Positions 17,942-27,754 of a stretch of DNA of 64,000 nucleotides are shown here, piece after piece. The notes beneath the pieces were generated by a model. It saw only the letters and a list, made by a program, of their open reading frames with translations, did no database searches and was not told where the DNA came from. Made by a program: the position numbers and the translations under genes. The DNA is taken from positions 59,912 to 123,911 of the forward strand of contig NZ_AYYP01000010.1 of the NCBI RefSeq assembly GCF_001436215.1, read 5' to 3'. The first letter of the stretch is position 1, and every line of letters begins with the position of its first letter. The stretch is from Ligilactobacillus agilis DSM 20509. Its GTDB lineage: Bacteria; Bacillota; Bacilli; Lactobacillales; Lactobacillaceae.

Positions 17942-18586
17942 ATGGCTACTGAAAATATTCCTAATGCAACAGCTAAGCGGCTCCCCATTTATTATCGTTA
18001 CCTTAACATTCTAGCAGATTCTGGTAAAAAAAGGGTATCCTCTACGGAATTAGCTGAAGCTGTTAAAGTAGATTCGGCAACCATTCGGCGTGACTTTTCT
18101 TATTTTGGTGCCCTAGGTAAGAGAGGGTATGGTTACGAAGTTGAAGCATTGATTAAGTTCTTCAAAAAGATTCTTAACCAAGATAAGTTGACTAACGTTG
18201 CCTTGATTGGAGTCGGAAATCTTGGCCATGCTTTATTAAACTTTAACTTCCATAAGAGTAATAACGTCCGAATCAGTGCTGCCTTTGATGTTAATGACGA
18301 GATAACGGGTACCATTCAAAGTGGGGTGCCCATCTACCCAATGTCTGATATGAAAGAACAGTTAACGGTACAACAGATTGAAATTGTTATTTTGACTGTA
18401 CCTGCATCTGTTGCGCAAGATGTAACTGATGAAATTATGGAAACCGGGGTAAAAGGCATCTTGAACTTTACCCCCCTCAGAATTTCTGTTCCAGATACAG
18501 TCCGGGTCCAAAACGTTGATTTGACCAACGAACTCCAAACTTTGGTTTACTTTTTAGATCACTTTGGCACTAAGGATGAAGACTAA
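17942..18586 (+). CDS. rex: redox-sensing transcriptional repressor Rex
   Basis: 214 residues. An N-terminal winged helix (about 10-75) carries [24 protein letters not shown] Rossmann NAD(H) domain follows with [16 protein letters not shown] (GxGxxG, about 85-100), and a C-terminal swapped helix is needed for dimerisation. Rex binds DNA when NADH/NAD+ is low and represses fermentation genes. ATG 17942 follows AAAGGAG; the frame extends upstream but without a better site. Neighbours (ABC-F, CPBP protease, groESL) match the Bacillus order. Confidence 0.96.
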   Translation: MATENIPNATAKRLPIYYRYLNILADSGKKRVSSTELAEAVKVDSATIRRDFSYFGALGKRGYGYEVEALIKFFKKILNQDKLTNVALIGVGNLGHALLNFNFHKSNNVRISAAFDVNDEITGTIQSGVPIYPMSDMKEQLTVQQIEIVILTVPASVAQDVTDEIMETGVKGILNFTPLRISVPDTVRVQNVDLTNELQTLVYFLDHFGTKDED

Positions 18587-18592
18587 TAACTT

Positions 18593-18629
18593 AGGGATTT
18601 TCACATTATGGTGAAAATCCCTCTTTTTT
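18593..18629. terminator. bidirectional terminator between rex and the CPBP gene
   Basis: AGGGATTTTCAC pairs perfectly with GTGAAAATCCCT around a 6-base loop, followed by six T. Confidence 0.9.
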
Positions 18630-19263
18630 ATATTGTTTGGCTAAGTAGCAAGATTAGTAAGTTCATCCCCAGGTGACACCCCACGCTAATACTGATTCTT
18701 CCCGTCTTATAGTAGACCCCACTAAGGATTAGGCCCATAAAAGCATAGACTAAGAAGTGACCATCGTTATGGGCTAACACAAAGAGAAAAGTTGATCCTA
18801 ACAAGGGGTAGAGTTTATTTGTAAAGTCGCTAACGGTTCCAAAGAGTACCTTCCTAAAGACGAGTTCTTCCATAAGTGGAGCGGCTAGTACCAAAGTTAA
18901 GGCGTAGTACGGATAGGATTTCGTAATGGTTAGCAAAGATTGGGTGTTGGCAGAAGCGCTTGGAAGGTGGAGAACGTAACTCTCGAACCCTAAAGCCAAT
19001 TTTTGACTAATAAATAAGCCTAACAGTCCTAAGCCGAGGTAGAGTAAACTCACAGACCAGGGAGCTGGTCGTCTTTCAAACTGATTGTGATAAGGGTAGC
19101 GGTGGTTAAGCCCCAGCATAAGTCCCGCACCTAAGAGGTTAATAATTGTTAGGAACAGATAAATATAAGGACTTTTTGCCCACCAGTAGCTAGCTAGGTT
19201 GGCAAAGTTAAGTGTTAGAAAATAAGTAAGCACTAATGCCAACGCGTTTTTAGAATTTGCCAT
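18628..19263 (-). CDS. CPBP family intramembrane metalloprotease (YdiL-like)
   Basis: 211 residues with six to seven membrane helices. The CPBP/Abi motifs are present: EELVFRKVLFG (motif 1, EExxxR, about 137-147), a His in FVLAHNDGHF near 167, and a His in GCHLGMNLL near the C-terminus. Such proteases act in prenyl-protein-like processing, bacteriocin self-immunity or secretion. Start supported by GAAAGG. It lies divergently from groES, as ydiL does in Bacillus. Confidence 0.85.
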   Translation of the reverse strand: MANSKNALALVLTYFLTLNFANLASYWWAKSPYIYLFLTIINLLGAGLMLGLNHRYPYHNQFERRPAPWSVSLLYLGLGLLGLFISQKLALGFESYVLHLPSASANTQSLLTITKSYPYYALTLVLAAPLMEELVFRKVLFGTVSDFTNKLYPLLGSTFLFVLAHNDGHFLVYAFMGLILSGVYYKTGRISISVGCHLGMNLLILLLSQTI

Positions 19264-19338
19264 TGAAAAAACCTTTCTGCTTGTAAGTAAAATTTCAACA
19301 GCGTCAATTATAACACAGTTAAGCCGTGGTTAAAAAAA

Positions 19339-19365
19339 TTAGCACTCGCCAGGCGAGAGTGATAA
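19339..19365 (+). promoter_or_regulatory. CIRCE element 1 (HrcA operator), one mismatch
   Basis: TTAGCACTC-N9-GAGTGATAA; the right arm differs from the consensus GAGTGCTAA at one base. It lies upstream of the -35. The spacer is itself GC-rich and nearly palindromic (CGCCAGGCG). Confidence 0.8.
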
Positions 19366-19372
19366 AAAAGTC

Positions 19373-19401
19373 TTGCAATTTTAAATTAAAGTGAGTATAG
19401 T
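19373..19401 (+). promoter_or_regulatory. groESL promoter
   Basis: TTGCAA (19373-19378), 17-base spacer, TATAGT (19396-19401). It sits exactly between the two CIRCE elements. Confidence 0.8.
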
Positions 19402-19416
19402 AATAGTTGTAATCAG

Positions 19417-19443
19417 TTAGCACTCAAAGTTAACGAGTGCTAA
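19417..19443 (+). promoter_or_regulatory. CIRCE element 2 (HrcA operator), perfect
   Basis: TTAGCACTC-N9-GAGTGCTAA, an exact match to the consensus, located in the transcribed leader before groES. Confidence 0.97.
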
Positions 19444-19465
19444 AAAAAACATGGAGGGATTTAAC

Positions 19466-19750
19466 GTGCTTAAACCATTAGGAGATCGAGTAATTTTAGA
19501 AGTTCAAAAAGAAGAAGAACAAAAAGTTGGGGGCATTATTTTAGCCGCTAATGCAAAAGAAAAACCTCAAACAGCTAAGGTTATCGCTGTTGGTGAAGGT
19601 CGCGTTTTAGACAATGGTCAAAAAGTTGCTCCAAGTGTTAAGGAAGGTGACCTTGTCTTATTCGACAAGTACGCTGGAACAGAAGTTAAATATGAAGATG
19701 CAACTTACTTAGTTGTTCGTGAAAACGACTTAGTTGCAATTGTTGACTAG
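19466..19750 (+). CDS. groES: co-chaperonin GroES
   Basis: 94 residues, standard length. [11 protein letters not shown] starts the protein and [19 protein letters not shown] is the mobile loop that binds GroEL. It starts at GTG 19466 after GGAGG; the ATG at 19451 would place the ribosome site inside the gene. Controlled by HrcA through two CIRCE elements and followed by groEL after 38 bases. Confidence 0.98.
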   Translation: MLKPLGDRVILEVQKEEEQKVGGIILAANAKEKPQTAKVIAVGEGRVLDNGQKVAPSVKEGDLVLFDKYAGTEVKYEDATYLVVRENDLVAIVD

Positions 19751-19776
19751 TTTTTATTAAATTTACTACTATATGA

Positions 19777-21408
<1,632 letters not shown>

Positions 21409-21427
21409 TTTAAAATTAAGGGTAATT

Positions 21428-21463
21428 AAAAGCAAGTTTTCCTTGAGGAGGCTTGCTTTTTTT
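21428..21463 (+). terminator. intrinsic terminator after groEL
   Basis: AAAGCAAG pairs with CTTGCTTT, with an inner TCCT/AGGA stem, followed by a T-run. Confidence 0.9.
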
Positions 21464-21493
21464 GTTATGAAAAAACTTTGTTAAAAAATTAGC

Positions 21494-21522
21494 TTGCAAG
21501 TCCTAGGTAAATATGATTAAAT
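21494..21522 (+). promoter_or_regulatory. promoter of the KimA-like gene
   Basis: TTGCAA (21494-21499), 17-base spacer, TTAAAT (21517-21522) with TG in the extended position. It implies a leader of about 145 bases. Confidence 0.55.
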
Positions 21523-21524
21523 CA

Positions 21525-21588
21525 AGGGCGTACTATTTTACAAATGCCCCTACTAGTCTTAATCAGATGTGGCTACTAATTTTGGGGC
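21525..21588 (+). other. kimA leader with two mutually exclusive stems
   Basis: GCCCC at 21546-21550 can pair either with GGGC at 21526-21529 or with GGGGC at 21584-21588, the latter followed by TTTT. This is the layout of a switch or attenuator, but the c-di-AMP (ydaO) riboswitch consensus is absent. Low certainty. Confidence 0.3.
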
Positions 21589-21673
21589 TTTTGGTGTAAA
21601 ATGGTGGTGTTTAATCAAAAAAGTTTCTACTTTGAATAAGTGATAATTACGATTAGCTAAAGGAGAAATTATT

Positions 21674-23509
21674 ATGTGGCGTTATTTAAAACGGCTGTTA
21701 ATTGGTCAGCCGTTAAAAACTGCAGAGGAAGGCGGGCAATCTTTAACCAAGTTTAAGGCCCTGGCACTTCTTTCTTCAGATGCTTTGTCTTCTGTGGCAT
21801 ACGGGACCGAACAGATAACCACCGTGTTATTTGCCTTATCTGCAGCTGCAACTTGGTATGCAATGCCAGCGGCTGGAATTGTGCTGATTTTGCTCTTTGC
21901 AATTACAATGTCCTACCGCCAAATTATTCATGCCTATCCATCTGGTGGTGGTGCTTACGTAGTCGCAACCAAGAACTGGGGAACAGGTGCTGGGTTAGTG
22001 GCTGGGGGCTCATTATTGGTTGACTATATGTTGACCGTTGCGGTTTCTGTGACTGCGGGGACTGAAGCGATAACCTCTGCGGTGCCGGCTTTGCGTGACC
22101 ATAGTGTGGCAATTTCAGTAATAATTGTCCTCTTTATCATGACCTTGAACTTACGGGGAATGAGGGAGTCAGCTTCATTTCTGACCGTGCCCGTTTATTT
22201 CTTTGTCATCATGATTGTCGGGATGGTTGTTTGGGGATTAATTAATATTGCTACCGGTCATTTGGCTTACCACGCCCCAGCTGCGATTGGTGCTAGTGTT
22301 CCTGGCATGACGGTTATTTTATTTTTAAAGGCATTTTCTGCGGGTTCTTCTTCCCTAACTGGGGTCGAAGCTATCAGTAATGCGGTGCCAAACTTTAAGG
22401 AGCCAAAAAGAAAGAACGCGGCTAATACCTTAGCAATTATGTCCTTAATTTTGGCGACTTTCTTTGCTGGGATTACTTTCCTTAGTTATTACTTAGGGGT
22501 AATGCCTAATCCTGAGCAAACGGTCTTATCTCAAATTGGGGCGTTAGTTTTTGGAAAGGGGATTTTTTATTACCTCCTTCAATTAGCAACTGCTATGATT
22601 TTAGCCGTTGCTGCTAACACAGGTTTTTCAGCCTTCCCAATGTTAGCTTACAATATGGCTAAGGACAAGTTTATGCCCCACCTGTTTATGGATAAGGGTG
22701 ATCGCCTAGGTTATTCTAACGGGATTATTTTCTTGGCGGTTGGTGCGATTGCGTTAATCTTTATTTTCCATGGTCAAACTAACCTCTTGATTCCACTGTA
22801 TGCAGTGGGGGTATTTGTGCCGTTTACCTTGTCGCAATCAGGGATGATTATTCACTGGTTTAGGGAAAAAGGAAAGAATTGGGTCTTAAATGCTTGCTTT
22901 AACTTATTAGGCGCATTAATTTCCTTTGCCTTAGTGATTTTCTTGTTCTGGTTACACTTTGACAATGTTTGGCCATACCTAGTAATCATGCCATTCTTAC
23001 TGTTTATGTTTTATAAGGTGCATGATCACTATGTAAAGATTGCCGCCCAATTACGCTTGACAATGGACGAGGAAGCACAATTCCATAAGTACGATGGTTC
23101 AACGGTAATCGTGTTAGTTAGTTCAGTTACCCATGTGACGACGGGGGCTATTAACTATGCGCGTTCGATTGGGGATTACGTGATTGCTATGCACGTTTCT
23201 TTTGACACTAATCCGAAAAAGGAACATGAAACGGCTAAGAAATTTAAGCAGGCCTTCCCTGACGTTCGGTTTGTCGATTTGCACTCTTCTTACCGGTCAG
23301 TTACTAAGCCGGTCTTACGTTTTACTGATGTAATTGCTAAAAATGCGGCTAACCGTAACTATTCGGTGACAGTTCTAATCCCACAATTCGTACCTAAGAA
23401 GCCATGGCAAAATATCTTGCATAACCAAACCGCCTTACAATTACGGCGGGCATTAAATCTTCACGAAAATGTGATTGTCTCGACCTATAGTTATCATTTG
23501 AAGAAATAA
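21674..23509 (+). CDS. kimA: APC superfamily permease, KimA (YdaO)-like potassium importer
   Basis: 611 residues. KALALLSSDALSSVAYGTEQI near the N-terminus and YPSGGGAYVVA (about 92-102) are family signatures. About twelve membrane helices reach residue 450, and a cytoplasmic C-terminal domain of about 150 residues follows. KimA of Bacillus subtilis is a high-affinity K+/H+ symporter of nearly the same length, inhibited by c-di-AMP. A c-di-AMP synthase operon lies at 36.3 kb. Other APC paralogues import amino acids, so potassium is inferred from the long C-terminal domain and overall likeness. Monocistronic between its own promoter and terminator. Confidence 0.85.
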   Translation: MWRYLKRLLIGQPLKTAEEGGQSLTKFKALALLSSDALSSVAYGTEQITTVLFALSAAATWYAMPAAGIVLILLFAITMSYRQIIHAYPSGGGAYVVATKNWGTGAGLVAGGSLLVDYMLTVAVSVTAGTEAITSAVPALRDHSVAISVIIVLFIMTLNLRGMRESASFLTVPVYFFVIMIVGMVVWGLINIATGHLAYHAPAAIGASVPGMTVILFLKAFSAGSSSLTGVEAISNAVPNFKEPKRKNAANTLAIMSLILATFFAGITFLSYYLGVMPNPEQTVLSQIGALVFGKGIFYYLLQLATAMILAVAANTGFSAFPMLAYNMAKDKFMPHLFMDKGDRLGYSNGIIFLAVGAIALIFIFHGQTNLLIPLYAVGVFVPFTLSQSGMIIHWFREKGKNWVLNACFNLLGALISFALVIFLFWLHFDNVWPYLVIMPFLLFMFYKVHDHYVKIAAQLRLTMDEEAQFHKYDGSTVIVLVSSVTHVTTGAINYARSIGDYVIAMHVSFDTNPKKEHETAKKFKQAFPDVRFVDLHSSYRSVTKPVLRFTDVIAKNAANRNYSVTVLIPQFVPKKPWQNILHNQTALQLRRALNLHENVIVSTYSYHLKK

Positions 23510-23512
23510 GCT

Positions 23513-23552
23513 AAAACGACCTTGACTGATAATTTGTTAGTCAAGGTCGTTT
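23513..23552 (+). terminator. intrinsic terminator after kimA
   Basis: AAACGACCTTGACT pairs perfectly with AGTCAAGGTCGTTT around an 11-base loop; the T-tract is interrupted. Confidence 0.8.
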
Positions 23553-23598
23553 CGCTTTGCTTTTATAAAGGGGGATTATTATTTCAATGCCAAAAAGG

Positions 23599-23628
23599 TT
23601 GGCGATATGTTATCATAGAAGTTATGAT
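23599..23628 (+). promoter_or_regulatory. probable tagO promoter
   Basis: TTGGCG (23599-23604), 18-base spacer, TATGAT (23623-23628). The -10 lies in the right arm of an inverted repeat. Confidence 0.5.
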
Positions 23629-23629
23629 A
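23611..23629 (+). repeat. inverted repeat over the tagO -10
   Basis: TATCATA-N5-TATGATA, perfect 7-base arms, overlapping the -10 element; could be a repressor site. Confidence 0.45.
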
Positions 23630-23640
23630 GTTGACAGTTA

Positions 23641-23663
23641 AATTTGACTGTTACAGTCAAATT
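23641..23663 (+). repeat. perfect 10-base inverted repeat in the tagO leader
   Basis: AATTTGACTG-TTA-CAGTCAAATT, just downstream of the predicted start of transcription. It has no T-run, so it is an operator or RNA hairpin rather than a terminator. Confidence 0.55.
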
Positions 23664-23705
23664 AGTGCTTTGACTAAGATTTAGATTTAAAAGGACGGCA
23701 GATAT

Positions 23706-24824
23706 ATGTATAAAATCCTTGCGTCTTTATTTGCCACTATGTTACTGGCTGCCTTGCTAACACCATTTATTCGGCAGCTGGCTTTTAAAGTAGGGGCAGT
23801 TGATAACCCTAACGCGCGGCGGGTTAATAAAATCCCCATGCCGACAATGGGTGGTTTGGCAATCTTTTTGTCATTTAATTTAGCAAACTTATTTTTATTA
23901 AGAAATCAATATCCAAGTAGTCAGTTGTATTCGTTAATTTTAGCCCAGTTAATCATAATTGCGACGGGCGTGATTGATGATATTTATGAATTAAAACCCC
24001 GGCAAAAAATGTTTGGGATTTTTTTGGCAGCGCTAGTGGTATTTTTTGTTGCCAAAGTAAGGATGACGACGTTAACCTTACCATTTCTAGGGGTAATCCC
24101 GCTAGGCTGGCTGAGTTTTCCTATCACCATTATTTGGATTCTAGCTATTACCAACGCGGTTAATCTGATTGATGGTTTGGATGGGTTGGCGACTGGGGTT
24201 TCAATTATAGCTTTAACAACCAGTGCAGTGACAGGATATTTCTTCTTAAATGTAACCAATACCTTTGTGTCAATCATGATGTTTACACTAGTTGCTGCTT
24301 TAATTGGCTTTTTACCCTATAATTTTCACCCGGCTAGAATCTATTTAGGAGATACGGGTTCATTATTCATTGGTTTTATGATGGCTGTTTTCTCTTTGTA
24401 TGGCTTAAAGAATGCGACGTTCATTACGATTATTATCCCAGTGATAATTATGGGTGTTCCGATTACAGATACAGTCTACGCGATTTTGCGGAGATGGTTG
24501 AATAATAAACCAATTTCGCAAGCAGATAAGCATCATTTACACCACCGCTTGATGCAAATGGGGCTTTCACACCGCCAAACAGTGCTGGTAATTTATGGAA
24601 TTGCTTTAATCTTTTCGTTCATTTCCTTGCTGTACCCCTTATCAAACTTGTGGGGGTCAGTGCTGTTAACAGTCGCTACCCTACTAGGATTAGAGTTGTT
24701 TGTGGAATTAATCGGCTTAGTAGGAGATGGGCGGCAACCCTTACTTGATGGAATTAAAAAGTTAGTTTTAATGACAAGTGCGCGTGAACGTTGCGACCGT
24801 GATAAAGAAGATCGACATAAATAA
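23706..24824 (+). CDS. tagO: undecaprenyl-phosphate GlcNAc-1-phosphate transferase (TagO/WecA type)
   Basis: 372 residues with about ten to eleven membrane helices. Diagnostic cytoplasmic loops are IPMPTMGGLAIF (about 43-54), GVIDDIYELKPRQK (about 89-102), NLIDGLDGLA (about 153-162), LGDTGSLFIGF (about 213-223), and the His-rich KHHLHHRLMQMGLSHRQ (about 276-292), the WecA-class sugar-binding motif. It starts wall teichoic acid (or other glycopolymer) synthesis on undecaprenyl phosphate. AAAAGGA precedes the start. The upstream region contains two inverted repeats. Confidence 0.93.
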   Translation: MYKILASLFATMLLAALLTPFIRQLAFKVGAVDNPNARRVNKIPMPTMGGLAIFLSFNLANLFLLRNQYPSSQLYSLILAQLIIIATGVIDDIYELKPRQKMFGIFLAALVVFFVAKVRMTTLTLPFLGVIPLGWLSFPITIIWILAITNAVNLIDGLDGLATGVSIIALTTSAVTGYFFLNVTNTFVSIMMFTLVAALIGFLPYNFHPARIYLGDTGSLFIGFMMAVFSLYGLKNATFITIIIPVIIMGVPITDTVYAILRRWLNNKPISQADKHHLHHRLMQMGLSHRQTVLVIYGIALIFSFISLLYPLSNLWGSVLLTVATLLGLELFVELIGLVGDGRQPLLDGIKKLVLMTSARERCDRDKEDRHK

Positions 24825-24825
24825 C

Positions 24826-24860
24826 AATAAAGGATGCTCTTTGACAGGGCATCCTTTATT
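24826..24860. terminator. bidirectional terminator between tagO and yigZ
   Basis: AATAAAGGATGC pairs with GCATCCTTTATT around an 11-base loop. Confidence 0.85.
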
Positions 24861-24862
24861 TG

Positions 24863-25510
24863 TTAGTGATGAGGTTGGTAGGGGATTTCGTTATAGAAAC
24901 TAGGGCCGGGGGTGATTTGAATTTGGCCGTTTAAAAGGTCGATGAGGTTGGCTTCAGTAGGATTAACGTTCTCAAGGTCAACCGCAATCTTGATAGTAAC
25001 GTCAACTCCGTAGTCAGTATTTAGGATGTGATAGTTATTTTGTTTTAAATAATTTTCTAAACGACCTTGTTGGTTATAAGCGATTTGAAGTGCGAGCTCT
25101 CTTTGCATAACCCGTTTGACGATGCCGATTTCGTTGATGGCCTGGCTGGTAGTGCTTGAATAAGCCCGGATTAGCCCTGAAGCACCTAACTTGATACCGC
25201 CAAAGTAACGGGTAACGACTGCGGTGACGTTATGGAGGGAAAGATTTTTAAGTACCTCTAAAATAGGGACGCCGGCTGTTCCTGAAGGTTCCCCGTTATC
25301 GCTTTCGCGTTGGATTTCGTCGTTTAGACCTAAGGTGTAGGCAAAACAGTTATGGTTGGCCTTTTTATTTTGGGCTTGAATCTGGGCGATGAAGGCTTTA
25401 GCTTCTGCTTCTGTTTCAGTTCGAGCGAGACTGCAAATGAAATCTGACTTCTTAATCGTTTGTTTATAAGAGCCAGGTGATTTTATGGTTAAATATGTCT
25501 CATTTTCCAT
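24863..25510 (-). CDS. yigZ: YigZ/IMPACT family protein (UPF0029)
   Basis: 215 residues. The N-terminal IMPACT domain (about 15-130) has the signature SDNGEPSGTAGVPILEVL followed by VVTRYFGGIKLGASGLIRAY. A C-terminal ferredoxin-like DUF1949 domain (about 140-200) follows. The family (YigZ, YvyE) is linked to translation or nucleotide binding, but its molecular role is not firmly known. It is divergent from comFA, as yvyE is near comF in Bacillus. The start follows GGAGGAG. Confidence 0.9.
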   Translation of the reverse strand: MENETYLTIKSPGSYKQTIKKSDFICSLARTETEAEAKAFIAQIQAQNKKANHNCFAYTLGLNDEIQRESDNGEPSGTAGVPILEVLKNLSLHNVTAVVTRYFGGIKLGASGLIRAYSSTTSQAINEIGIVKRVMQRELALQIAYNQQGRLENYLKQNNYHILNTDYGVDVTIKIAVDLENVNPTEANLIDLLNGQIQITPGPSFYNEIPYQPHH

Positions 25511-25568
25511 GTAACTCCTCCAGTAATCTGAATTTTTTGCGTATCTATATTATGAAGGGGGAATTACT

Positions 25569-26897
25569 ATGGATGCAAGCATTTTATACGGTCGCCAAAT
25601 AGTTTTGGGTGAAAAAGACTTGGAGGGCTTAAATAATCTCCGGGTTAAACCTGCTTTGGTGGTAGGTAAGCGAGGAGTGATTTGTCAAAGGTGCGGGCAG
25701 ACTACTAGTTTAAAGTTAGCCCGGCTTCCAACTGGAAAGTACTATTGTCCTAATTGTCTGCTGTTAGGACGGCTGACTAGTGCTGACCAGCTTTATAATT
25801 TACCAGAGCCCCACCTATTTGAATACAAAAAAAATAGTTTAACTTGGCAGGGACAATTATCTAAGTACCAGGAGAAGTGCTCGGCTCAACTACAAACGGT
25901 TGTTAAACACGGGGGCAAACATTTGCTGTGGGCTGTAACGGGGGCGGGAAAGACGGAGATGCTTTTTGAAACCATTAACTGGGCCCTCCAAACTGGAAAG
26001 CGGGTGGGACTTGCTTCACCGAGGGTCGATGTTTGTAACGAATTATTTCCCAGGTTACAAGCTGCATTTGCAAAGACGCCCATGATTTTACTTCATGGCC
26101 ACGCTAAGGAATCGTACCGTTATACCCAGCTAGTAGTTGCAACCACTCACCAGCTATTGCGTTTTTACCAGGCCTTTGACCTGTTGATAATTGATGAAGT
26201 GGATGCTTTTCCCTTTGTAGATGATCCAGGGCTTCATTATGCTGCTAATAACGCGCTGATTCCAGGTGGTACGCTAGTCTATCTAACTGCAACTCCTAGT
26301 AGGAAGCTGTTAGCGGCTGTTAAGAAAAAAGAACTCTCGGTCAGTTACCTCCCACTTCGGTTTCATGGCTACCTACTGCCAACAATTAACTTAGTCGCAG
26401 TTGCTAAATTACGCAGTCAGCTTGACGAGGGAATTTTGAATTCAAAAATTAAAAAAATTCTACTAAGGTGGCAGGAAGAAGGATATCAATTCTTAGTTTT
26501 TGTTCCAAGAATTGCCCTCTTAAAACCGGTCTACCAAGCTATTGCTAACTTGTTAAAGCCAGAATTAAAGGGGCAGACGGTCTACGCTAACGATGGTCAA
26601 CGAATTGAGAAGGTAGCTAAAATGCGGGCGCAGGAATACCGGTACTTAGTTACGACTACTATTTTGGAGCGGGGGGTAACATTTCCAGGGATTAATATTA
26701 TGGTTTTAGCTGCAGACGATAGCAACTTTTCGACGGCTGCTTTGGTCCAGATTGCAGGACGAGCGGGGAGAAATAAGGCGCGACCTACCGGGGATGTTTA
26801 TTTCTTTTGTCAAGATTATACCCGGACGGTAAAAGCCGCCTGCAAGCAAATTAAGTTTCTCAATCGTAAGGGAAAGAAGTTGAAGCAAGATGAATAA
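25569..26897 (+). CDS. comFA: competence helicase ComFA
   Basis: 442 residues. An N-terminal four-Cys zinc motif (CQRCG at about 38-42, CPNC at about 62-65) precedes a superfamily 2 helicase core. The core has Walker A AVTGAGKTEML (about 122-132), DEVDAFP (DEAD-like, about 212-218), TATPSRK (about 240-246) and motif VI IAGRAGRNK. ComFA helps pull single-stranded DNA across the membrane during transformation. It overlaps comFC by 8 bases, so the two are translationally coupled. No frameshift is visible, suggesting a functional competence module. Confidence 0.96.
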   Translation: MDASILYGRQIVLGEKDLEGLNNLRVKPALVVGKRGVICQRCGQTTSLKLARLPTGKYYCPNCLLLGRLTSADQLYNLPEPHLFEYKKNSLTWQGQLSKYQEKCSAQLQTVVKHGGKHLLWAVTGAGKTEMLFETINWALQTGKRVGLASPRVDVCNELFPRLQAAFAKTPMILLHGHAKESYRYTQLVVATTHQLLRFYQAFDLLIIDEVDAFPFVDDPGLHYAANNALIPGGTLVYLTATPSRKLLAAVKKKELSVSYLPLRFHGYLLPTINLVAVAKLRSQLDEGILNSKIKKILLRWQEEGYQFLVFVPRIALLKPVYQAIANLLKPELKGQTVYANDGQRIEKVAKMRAQEYRYLVTTTILERGVTFPGINIMVLAADDSNFSTAALVQIAGRAGRNKARPTGDVYFFCQDYTRTVKAACKQIKFLNRKGKKLKQDE

Positions 26898-27594
26898 GCA
26901 GTGTTTACTTTGTCAACAAGACCTAACTTACCACTTTGATTTAAAATGGTTTTTAACATTGCAACCGCTGGTTGATAAATACCTATGTGAGCGCTGTGCT
27001 GCTAATTTTATCAGGTTAGATAATAAATTAACTTGCCCAGGGTGTGGCCGGCTGAGTGAGATGGGCAAGCTGTGTTCAGACTGCTTGCGTTGGCAACAAG
27101 TAGCCCCAGAGTTGTTAACTAACAAAGCCCTGTATAGCTACCAGACCGAAGCAATGAAGGGCTACTTAGAAAGGTATAAGTTTTTAGGCGATTACCGCTT
27201 GCGTTACGTTTTTCAAAAGCAGTGGTGTGACTTTATTGTTAAGAACTATCCTCCTAAGCAAGGCTGGCTGTATGTTCCTATTCCGGTCGATCAGGAAAGT
27301 AAGAGCCAGCGGGGATTCAACCAGGTGATAGGTCTAGCAGAACTTTTGCCTTTAACTGAGGTATTAGAGATGAAACAAACTCATGGACGGGTAAAGCAAT
27401 CTAAGAAGAACCGCCGCCAACGAATGAAAACCAAGCAACCGTTCAATTATAGTGGAAGTGAGGAGGAAATTTTGCAAAAGAAGGTGGTACTTTTAGATGA
27501 CGTTTATACAACCGGCCGGACACTGTATCATGCCCGTGCAGTTTTAAAAACACACGGGGCTGCGTTGGTTAGAAGCGTGACGCTTAGCCGTTAA
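26890..27594 (+). CDS. comFC: competence protein ComFC (phosphoribosyltransferase fold)
   Basis: 234 residues. Pairs of Cys in the first 70 residues (CLLCQ, CERC, CPGCGR, CSDC) form zinc ribbons. The C-terminal PRTase domain has VPIPVDQESKSQRGFNQ (about 129-145) and the PRPP-binding VVLLDDVYTTGRT (about 197-209). It works with ComFA in DNA uptake. The ATG lies within the end of comFA. Confidence 0.95.
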   Translation: MNKQCLLCQQDLTYHFDLKWFLTLQPLVDKYLCERCAANFIRLDNKLTCPGCGRLSEMGKLCSDCLRWQQVAPELLTNKALYSYQTEAMKGYLERYKFLGDYRLRYVFQKQWCDFIVKNYPPKQGWLYVPIPVDQESKSQRGFNQVIGLAELLPLTEVLEMKQTHGRVKQSKKNRRQRMKTKQPFNYSGSEEEILQKKVVLLDDVYTTGRTLYHARAVLKTHGAALVRSVTLSR

Positions 27595-27641
27595 AAAAAG
27601 CGAAAAAAGTCTAAAAAAAGGGAAAAATTTGTCTATAACAA

Positions 27642-27670
27642 TTGTTAAATGAACCGCTTTCTATTATAAT
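27642..27670 (+). promoter_or_regulatory. promoter of hpf
   Basis: TTGTTA (27642-27647), 17-base spacer, perfect TATAAT (27665-27670). The leader then forms two hairpins, at 27684-27710 and 27715-27734, just before the ribosome binding site. Confidence 0.7.
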
Positions 27671-27754
27671 AAAAGTGTAGATAAGATATGGTTCATATAA
27701 GAACCTATCTTTGAACTAAGTAGTGATACTTAGTGTTGAAAGGAGAGGTTTACC

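Noticed and set aside
21523..21673. c-di-AMP (ydaO) riboswitch upstream of the KimA-like gene
   Set aside because: The conserved riboswitch sequence blocks are not present; only simple alternative stems are seen.
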